The notes below the pieces were generated by a model that did no database searches, was not told the origin of the DNA, and saw only the letters and a list, made by a program, of their open reading frames with translations. From Henricia sp. BOLD:AAB3569 (lineage: Eukaryota; Echinodermata; Asteroidea; Spinulosida; Echinasteridae), in contig JBBELK010000525.1 of the NCBI GenBank assembly GCA_037783545.1, forward strand, positions 372,001 through 436,000: DNA of 64,000 nt. The letters run 5' to 3'. Both the position numbers and the translations under genes were made by a program. How positions within the stretch are numbered: position 1 is the first letter of the stretch; every line of letters begins with the position of its first letter. This document shows positions 10,221 through 18,900 of the stretch, piece after piece.

Positions 10221-12325
10221 GACGTCACAGTTCAGTAGTTTGTTACTGAGTTACCCCTCCTCCCGCCACGCCTCCTCCCAAAAAAATTGCTCCCGAGTGT
10301 GCTCTGTGGTTGTGTCAAAATCTGTCCAAATCGTTCCGAGTTGATGTGGTTGACCATGTGCTTCCGAAGGTCCAATAGAATTGCCACCTTTTCCGGAATT
10401 TGGAGAAACACCCGGAATATGGTTGATTTCGCGACTTTCAAACATCTAAAAAAAAATCTGAGGTTCTTACTTGGTAATCCAGGAGAGTTTTTATTCTGTG
10501 TCGGAAGTCAAGAGATCTGTATTTTTTTAAGATAATCTGTTTGAAACGGTTGGCACTTGGCAGATCTGCTCTGAAACTTTTGAAGTGTGGAAAGCAAATA
10601 AAGAATCATTAATATGCAACAGAGACGAACTACATGTAATAAACAATAATATGCACAGCAACTAATACATGCATAACTTGCAGTATGTGATGCCCAATTA
10701 TAGGATTGCAAACGGAATGGAGTTTTACGAATACATTTATTTCATTTTAAACTTGTGACAACTTTCATGTGTCTTTATTTGGGTTGAGGCCCATCTTTGT
10801 AATATATTATCTAGCAAATGACAAGATATAAGTTGGTGTTTATAATGATACGACAAAACATCTTGTTAGTTTATAAATACACTTGTACTATATGTAACGT
10901 ACGACTCGAGTTATACAATAGTTCTTGATATTAACTTTTTTTGAACAAATGTTAATAAAAAGTTGTGTTGCAATTTGTGGGGTTGTATAATGTATTATTG
11001 TAAACGTTTACGAGAAACACCATACATTGTTTTGAGCTTTGTGCGCTCCATAATGCATGTACCTTCGATGTAAAATTAATTATTTAAGTAAGGCACGCGG
11101 CAGATAAGAGGTTTCAAATTGTAAAGCGTGAACACAAAATCTTCAGAAATATGCAACGTGTGTGCAAAGTATGATTTTACGGCCCGACATTGCTGATTGT
11201 ATTTTTTTGTGTTTGAACAAGCATATACAGCAGGGCGTGTAATATAGGTAGACCTCTTTTTAATGAAATACTTAATCGTCAGTGTATCAATGCCCTATTT
11301 TATGGTTCTGTAAATGCATCATCAATTATTTGTTTGATATATATAGATAATGATGTTTATTCAGACTAATAAAAGTGTCTGGGGCTTCCAGAGATAAGAA
11401 AATGTGTTTTTTTATCGGAGTTTTTGGTTACGAATCGAGAGTCCCGTTTTGTTAAAATTGCACCGTCAGTGTTTGGGTGAAAGGATTTTAAAAATTAATG
11501 CACACAAGCGAACGAATTTAGAAAGCTTACGTGTCTCTTTATAGGGGTTCTCCTACCAACTCTAAAATTGAGCAGTTCGTTTCAGATGCGTTCGTTTTAT
11601 TGCAAATTGGAATGCAGTTTGGGATCATCCTTCAGTTATTTAAAGAGAGCATTCAATTTGGTTTTTCGAGAACACAACCGGGAAAATTCCGCACTCAAGT
11701 TTAAAACTACGCGCATTCAATTTTAAAATACCACCGAAAATCATTCAAATTCGCCCAAGCCCTGCGAGCTTGTTGCATGCTAAATTGAATGAAGATTCAA
11801 TGATTTGTATTTGAATGACGCAAATTTTGATCTGGATGCATTAGCGAACAAATGTGAATGTCTTTAAACGAAATTGAATAACGTGCAAATGAAACACAAA
11901 AACCCGAGAAATTGCGTCCTGATTGCGTACTTCCATAAACGAAATCGAATGCATTTCTGATGAATTCGAGCGAGAAAACCTATATTTTTCCATGGTTTTT
12001 CAGACTTACGAGCTATCGCTCGGGCACTTTTGAGCTAGGAAACATTTGTTTCAATATCAGAAAGAAAGTATAATTATGAAAATAAAAACTCTTTAGTATA
12101 TGTAATACTGAAAGGCATTAAAAATCGCAATCATCCCAACTTATGTCTTAGGATTTTCATCGTACATGTATCTCGATTATGAACAAGGAAGGCGTTATGT
12201 ATTTCTTAAGAAATCTGCATTTCCTCCTACGTAGGACGGTGTTTTGGCTCGATGGCACGTTTCGTGTCCCGAAGCACTGGGCGTATCAACTCGAGAGGTG
12301 TTGATGACGTCCTACGTCGTGTTTA
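10221..12325. other. Intergenic, TTGAAT-rich patch
   Basis: No gene seen. AATAAA at 10954 and 11368. Between about 11640 and 11960 the words CATTCAA and TTGAATG recur on both strands many times, as in the sub-terminal repeats of DNA transposons, but clear ends are not found. Confidence 0.4.
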
Positions 12326-12329
12326 GCCA

Positions 12330-12560
12330 TCGATATATATACACTGGATGAAGCAACGACGTCTGAAGCCACCGTCCGCCATTGTACCCCACCGAATAAA
12401 ATGCCTTGCCTAGACTGGTCGTACCATCTTCACTAGTCTACATGTTTAATAAGTGGAATGCAAGCGATCGCATGGACCGGGGATGGAGTTGTCTAGCCCA
12501 AGCATTGTTCGTGGGGTACAATGTCCACCATGACAACTGGCCTTCATCAGATCATCATGC
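12330..12560. repeat. Foldback family F, copy 1
   Basis: ATCGATATATATACACTGGA (12331) then GCCATTGTACCCCAC..., with TGGGGTACAATG in inverted orientation near 12510-12530 and ccttgcctagac facing gtctagccca. The same arms recur at 28831-29125. The right terminus is decayed. Confidence 0.6.
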
Positions 12561-12860
12561 TTAATGCATGAGCGAAACTCAAGGACGCCATGTTTTGTCC
12601 ATGGTGATATCACGAGTGACATTGCATTTCACTTCAATAACACGCCCGCGTTGACGTGACATATATGTGCTGTGCGTACTTTTCCGTGAATAAACTCATC
12701 GAGTGTACGTGTGTTGACAAAATATGACCGACGCGGTTCGCACAGGAAAACATTTTGCTTCACGAAATAGAGAAGTTTACACCCATTAGCATTACGTTTT
12801 GAGTTTGTATACTTGGATTGAATTTATACGGTGCGTTCGATCGGCGTTCGTAATAAAGAT
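12561..12860. other. Presumed promoter/5' UTR of the transporter gene
   Basis: No repeat and no clear TATA box. The first in-frame ATG is at 12861 with G at -3 and G at +4, a reasonable animal start context. Confidence 0.4.
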
Positions 12861-12951
12861 ATGGCGTTCGCTACGATTAGTTGGTTGATACAGCTTGGCG
12901 TGAGTCTCATGGCCGGTATGGCGTTCGGACTGGCAGTAGAAAAAAGCCGAG
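12861..12951 (+). CDS. Transporter exon 1: start and TM1
   Basis: Encodes residues 1-30 (MAFATISWLIQLGVSLMAGM...) and the first base of codon 31; donor gtgggt at 12952. An in-frame GTG 30 bp upstream has no ATG behind it, so 12861 is the start. Confidence 0.85.
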
Positions 12952-15900
12952 GTGGGTATTTCTGTTCTGTTAAAGAATCTTTTAAGCAAACTTTAACTTT
13001 TATTTGTACTTAGTTTAATACTATTTTATATATAGGCCTTTGAAAATATTAGTGATCCTTAGCGAATCGTCAGTGGTATATTTTATCGTGACTGTTGTAT
13101 TTTTATGTCTGCTTTATTTTTTTTAGGCCCATAAAGAATTTGCCATTTTTACCTTGGTATCCTCCGTCAAGGAAATTGTCTGTCTGAGATCCATTTCCAC
13201 CTCTTGATGTTGCGCGAAGCGATCAAGATTGTTTGCAATAACATAAGGGGTGATCATGCATTTCTTCAGAAGCTTTCGGTTGCAGCATGCACATTCCACC
13301 ACCGTCTCCAGCGATGTAGCCTAGGCCCTATTGACATTGAATTGGAGGCATAGTCGAAAGTGGCAAATTCTGAAATTGACTTTTTCCCGTATGGCTTATA
13401 AAATCTTACCCTCTTGGACAGAGTTGAAACTCCGATATTTGTCAGGCCTCGTTTACATGATCTGAAATTTTAATTTAAATCCGTTAGAAAATGAGTTTTT
13501 TAAGATCGAAAGTAGGACTTTTTTACACGTAGGCCTTATATATACTGTAGTAGTACGTACGGTAACAAAAGTATAGGTGATTTGTCAAGAATGGGGATAG
13601 GGGATAACTGTCGTTTATCATTTTTGAGAATCACAAAAGATCACACAAAGTTTGTTTGGTTATTTCAGTGTTTTCTTTTTGTTCGCAGTCCGAATCGAAA
13701 ACTGAATATGGCTTTTTAAATATTAAAAAACCATACCAGCGTCCTTGGATAAATACATATTATTGTGGGAAAAATGGTAGAGTACATAAATGACTGTTTT
13801 CCCCCTAGACAATTTAACCAGTTGACGCCTGAGGCCGTGTAAACACGCAAAGATTTCCACATCGGTGTCGCTGAGGATTAGTAAACACATTTAGGAGAAA
13901 CTCGTTTGTTACTGCGTTTGACGTCTAAACTCGCGGTAATTTCCAAAAGAAATGACCAAAAAAGTCTATAACAAAGTTACATTATGGTGTACAATGCATC
14001 AACATAACAACAATACTTCACTGCACATGGTTAATGAGTTCAGTTGTTTTCCTTCCTCTGTGCTTCAACTAAAAATAAACCCGCGCCTATACTATACGTG
14101 TACAGCAATGTTTTAAATAATCCTAACGTTAAAGTTGCACTGCCCGTGTTTGGGCCGATTTGGGCGTACAATTTTTTTTTAAAGGTTAAATAAGTATTTT
14201 TCTAGAATAGAAAAAGTTATCAGCTTTCATTTGGTACCAAGAATGTAAAAATCCGTCAAGGATTAATGCCAGTCGATTAAAAACAAGAAATGATTAAAAG
14301 GCTGGCAGGTCAATTAATCGACAGGGTTATGACGTAAATGTACATGTGCGCGTACATGTGTACATTGTACACATACTATGTACATATGAGCGTACGCGCA
14401 CATGTACAACATGTGAAGCACGTTTCAAGAAAAAGGCTTGTATCTCCAATTCCCGACGTCGGAAATTTAAGTTTTTTATATTTTTCGTTACAGAGACACG
14501 GGCAGTGCAACTTTAACTGGTTAATGCCTCACCTCCCCCCCCCCCCCTTATATGATACAACCACTTTAAGTTCACATTCATGCTTTACATCGTCAAGAAC
14601 ATGTAAGAAATGTTTGTGATTTGGGGATGTTCTCAATTCTATAATCGAATTATCCTTATCCTGAAAATGTCGTGACATTTCATGTTGGGACGACCGCAGT
14701 ATATCCTGGCTGAGTCATTCTTTTTGACGACTTTACCATTCATGTTCTTGTTTAAAGGCCCTATGTATCATTTGCAAGATAAAGCTTTTTACAGATTCGT
14801 GAAATAATAGTGTAACATATCTAAGGAAGAATGTTGGTAAACTAGCCTGAAGAAACTTAAGCTACTTATAGATGCATCAATGCTTCAGAAAACCTTGAAA
14901 ATCTATATACGGATTTTGTGTACACAATTGAATGGTAAAACAAAACACCTTCGGTTGTCAATTTCCAGCATGAAATACCATTTTGGATGGAAATAAATCC
15001 ATGTGGTGTTTGTTACCATTGCTATCAACACTTTGGGTAAGATTTTTCTTGTCAACTTATGAAAAACAAAATTGGGTCATTGCAAATGATACAATGGGCC
15101 TTTAATGATACAATGGGGCTTAAAGACATTGAGTGATGTGCAAAATGCGGTGTTTGTAACCATTGCTTTCAACACTTTTAGTCGTTTTTTCCTTGTCTCG
15201 TGAAGTAAAATTTTGGGTCATTGCAAAATATTATGATATAATGGATTTAATGGCCTGAGATGGTGACAGGTAGGCCTACTGGTGTCAAGTTATACGAAAA
15301 CCATGCCACTCGGCACAAAATATTTGCTCGCAAAACAGCTCTATGTAATCAATGTTCTATGTACATAGGCCTATACACTAGGTAGAATTGATCCAGCATG
15401 TTTATGCATTATTAAGGTACAGCAATTTCAATATTAGGCTTATTTCGTATTAGGCTTAATGGGTTTTTCGTATAGTCATTGCTTGATACCGTAAGTTAGT
15501 CTGTAATGTATAGACCGTTTTGCACCGGCTGTGTGACAATTATAGATCCACATAGTGCCTATAAAAATGTACCCATGCATGACGCACAGTGACAAAAATG
15601 AATGTCTACAGTAAAAAAAAAGTACATTTGTGGGAGAAATTGCCAACTGTAGGTTTTCTGAAGTATTGCTGCATCTATGTGGCTGAAATGTCTACGGCCT
15701 ACAAGGCAGTTTATCAACATTATTCTTTTATATGTAATGCTGTTGTTCCTGGTTTCGTAAAAAAAAAAATTCTTTCTGCAAATGATATTAGGGGCATCTA
15801 ACGAAACCCGTTTGCTTCCTGAACAAGCTTTGTAACCAACGCAATATTTGAAATATGGTGCCTAATCGTAAAGACGTACCTTATTGGGATCCGAATCCCG

Positions 15901-18900
15901 GCCTCTAACTCGACCACTGAGCTTTATTATATTGTCTGCAGTGGACTCTGCACCGGGCAGATGCTCTACCAGCTGAACTATAAGGCACAGCGGTATACTG
16001 CATAGGTCAGCTGGTACAGCATCTGCCCGTTGGGTCAGAGGTCTCGGGTTCAAATCCCGATAAGGCCCTTACGATTTTTCTCATCATACCTAGTTTGGTT
16101 AAAGTGCTTTGGTCTCGGTAATGTATATGGGTCTGTCCACAGTAATGGGGTACATTTCTGTAACATTCAAGATCTTAGGTCCCAGTTCATTTCAAATGTC
16201 TTAATTTTATCTTTAAATTATCAAGCTAAACCGAGCAAATAACTTTTTCACCAAGGAGTACGAAAAATAGTCCTACAACATACATTTGTGAAAACCTCGT
16301 GCACAAATTTTCCTATCACGCATGTAACAAAGACGGAAAAAAATGTCACAACATTGTCTGTCCACGTTACCTACGTAATAGGAAAATTTGTACACTTGCT
16401 TTTCAAAAATGTATGTTGTGGCAGCAATTTCTTAACTTTTTAGGCAAAAGTTATCTCCTGAGAACAAAACAAGGACATTTCTTTAATTCTGAGATAAACT
16501 AAAGACATCTGAAAGGAATTATTGACCTATTTTTCAAATGTACCCCATTACTGTGGACAGACCCATATACGAACTCTAGCAGACAAACTTGATTTTGTTT
16601 CCCCCCGAACCACAGTTTTCGAGCCAGCAGTAATCCGTGACCAATTCCTCTACTCCCGTTTCATCATGCTCAAGACATTCCTGTCGGCTCTCACGACCAG
16701 CATCATCATTTTCTGTCTTCTTTCCGTCATCTCCAAGACGCGCAAATATTTCCTTCAGATTCGGCAAAGCTACATGGCTTGCCTGACCCGCAAGGGAGCG
16801 GTGTTGTCTGTCACCGGTGGCCTGATGCTTGGGGCTGGCATGGCTATGGCTGCGTCTGTAAGTTTTTCCCGTTCGGTTGCGTTCTGATCATATGGCTACG
16901 TCTTAAAATCGTACGCGAATCAGTGGTTGACGCCAGTAGACGACTTGCTCGTTTTCCCATATATTTTGTGTGTATATAATTTGAAGACGCAGCCAAAACA
17001 AATCATGATAGATCGAAAAGATAAATGACGTCATACTTTGTTTACATGTACGCATTGCTATGGGAGTCTCTGAAAACGAGACACCAGAGGGAAACACATT
17101 TTAACAATGCCAGGTCTATATTAAAGTTATCTTAAAATGGTGAAGACATTTTAAGAGCCCTTAAATTTAAATTTACAACAAACGTGTTTTTAGAATAACA
17201 CTATTAACAGGCTACATTTATTTTCTTCTGATTTGTTGTTCTCTTGTCTATGCAGTGCCCTGGAATAGTTTTGGCCCAAATCGGAACTTCGGTTCCCAAT
17301 GCAAGTAAGTTTAATTGCGGCTTATAGGCCTATAAGTATGATATTATTGAAATAAAATCGGTTGCTAATTATTATATAATGTAGGTTTTTGTACTGTTGG
17401 CCAAAATATTTTCCCCAAAAGGAGAAATATAATTATCTTGATCATTATGTATCATCACATTGTGCTGTTTATACCAAATTGTATATTCCTTTCATTCCAG
17501 AATGGACACTACTTGGATGCTTTGCCGGGGTTTTGCTTTACTCCGCTACGGAGTCCACTTTGACCAACATGTTGGCATCAAAATCCCACAGGCCCCAAAC
17601 GTGAGTCAAGTATTATCGGTGTCTTTGAATGGTACTGTTTAAAAACAATTCACGATTTGACTTTCTATTGAAGAAAACAAAATGGTGTACAATTTCAGTT
17701 CAGAATATTTTACAAGGATTAACTTGACTAATTTTTTTCGACATTCTGTTTCACGTTTGTTTTAGCGTTGACCGCTATCTGGGCATCCCATACTCGTTGT
17801 TAGCAATCACTACAGCTATTCTGACGTCATCGGTTGTCGTCATATTTGAGTTGCTGTTTCCATGGAAGACAAATTATGAGGTGAATCTTGGCCTTTTCAT
17901 TGTTTAAAAAATTATCATAATCGCTGCTATAACAACAACAACAAACAAACAAACACAGAATCACCATATTCACGAAACGGGCTAAACATGCAATATAGGA
18001 TTTACACCTTCGCGTTTTGCATAGAGCCTCCTTTTGAACTTAACCACAATGACTAAACCAAGTCTAGGCACATTCGTTCTAGCTTTATGACTGACATATA
18101 CGGTTGTTTGTTTTGCAGATGTGGGATGCAGGTTCGGGGAAATCTCTGTTCGCACAGCGGGCGTGGCCACCTTACGTGTCAGGTAACTTCATTTAATTTT
18201 TGAAAGATTTTTTTTAAGATACAGGACGTTCTTCTCAGCAAATTTGATTTTGTTCTCTTCCGAACGAGTTTTTAAAGCATTTACTTTATTTTAACGACAA
18301 AACATCATACTTTGTATTTTAGACATCGGCAACCCTGTAAAAAAAAAAGGCCGTTTTTATACGGTCGTTTTTGCGCCTTGCCTAGACTTGCCCAGGTCAG
18401 ACTTCCCGTGTTTGGTCTGTGGTGTGGTGCGTACAGCGCGCCCTCTGGACAGAATGTAAGACTTTTATTAGGCTGTGTCCGAAACGGGCTTCCAGAGCTA
18501 TGGCTAGGCCTATTGTCTTCGTGTCTCCGCCTACTTCCAATGGAGCAAAGACCTAGACCTAGCTAGCTAGGTCTAGGTCTAGACAATGGATTCGGATGCA
18601 GCCTTACACGTAGTGGTTGCTAACAAACTGTTCTTTTTCCGTTGCCTACGCCACGTCTGAGCTAAAATGCACATGCTCAATATGACGTAGTCAATGGAAA
18701 AGGACCGGTTTGTTTATTTGCTGCCACCAAGCGTCTCAAAAGTCTTTCATTGGACTGTAAACATTTATTTCTTGAAATTTTGATTCCATTTCAGGCATTA
18801 TAATCGGGCTATTGCAAGTCCCGGTCACACTAACTGTTGGTGACACGGTGGGAGGTAGCCAGAGTTTCTGCACGCTCCTATCTCAGTGTTTAGTCACCGA

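Larger units (their letters stand above)
12952..16615 (+). other. Transporter intron 1, repeat-rich
   Basis: A 3.7 kb intron holding part of an E element (13328-13560), a foldback (14128-14517), family A (14752-15105 plus a second tail at 15110-15255), an A-like piece (15590-15800), tRNA-like inverted pair (15870-16070) and foldback D (16123-16570). No extra exon is evident. Confidence 0.8.

Noticed and set aside
18200..18215. Walker A motif (GSGKS) in transporter exon 6 (18119-18182)
   Set aside because: The short word lies in a loop of a membrane protein and lacks the fold and partner motifs of an ATPase.
18312..18566. 84-codon open frame in transporter intron 6
   Set aside because: It has no domain, runs into a perfect palindrome and would break the well-supported exon 6 to exon 7 junction.
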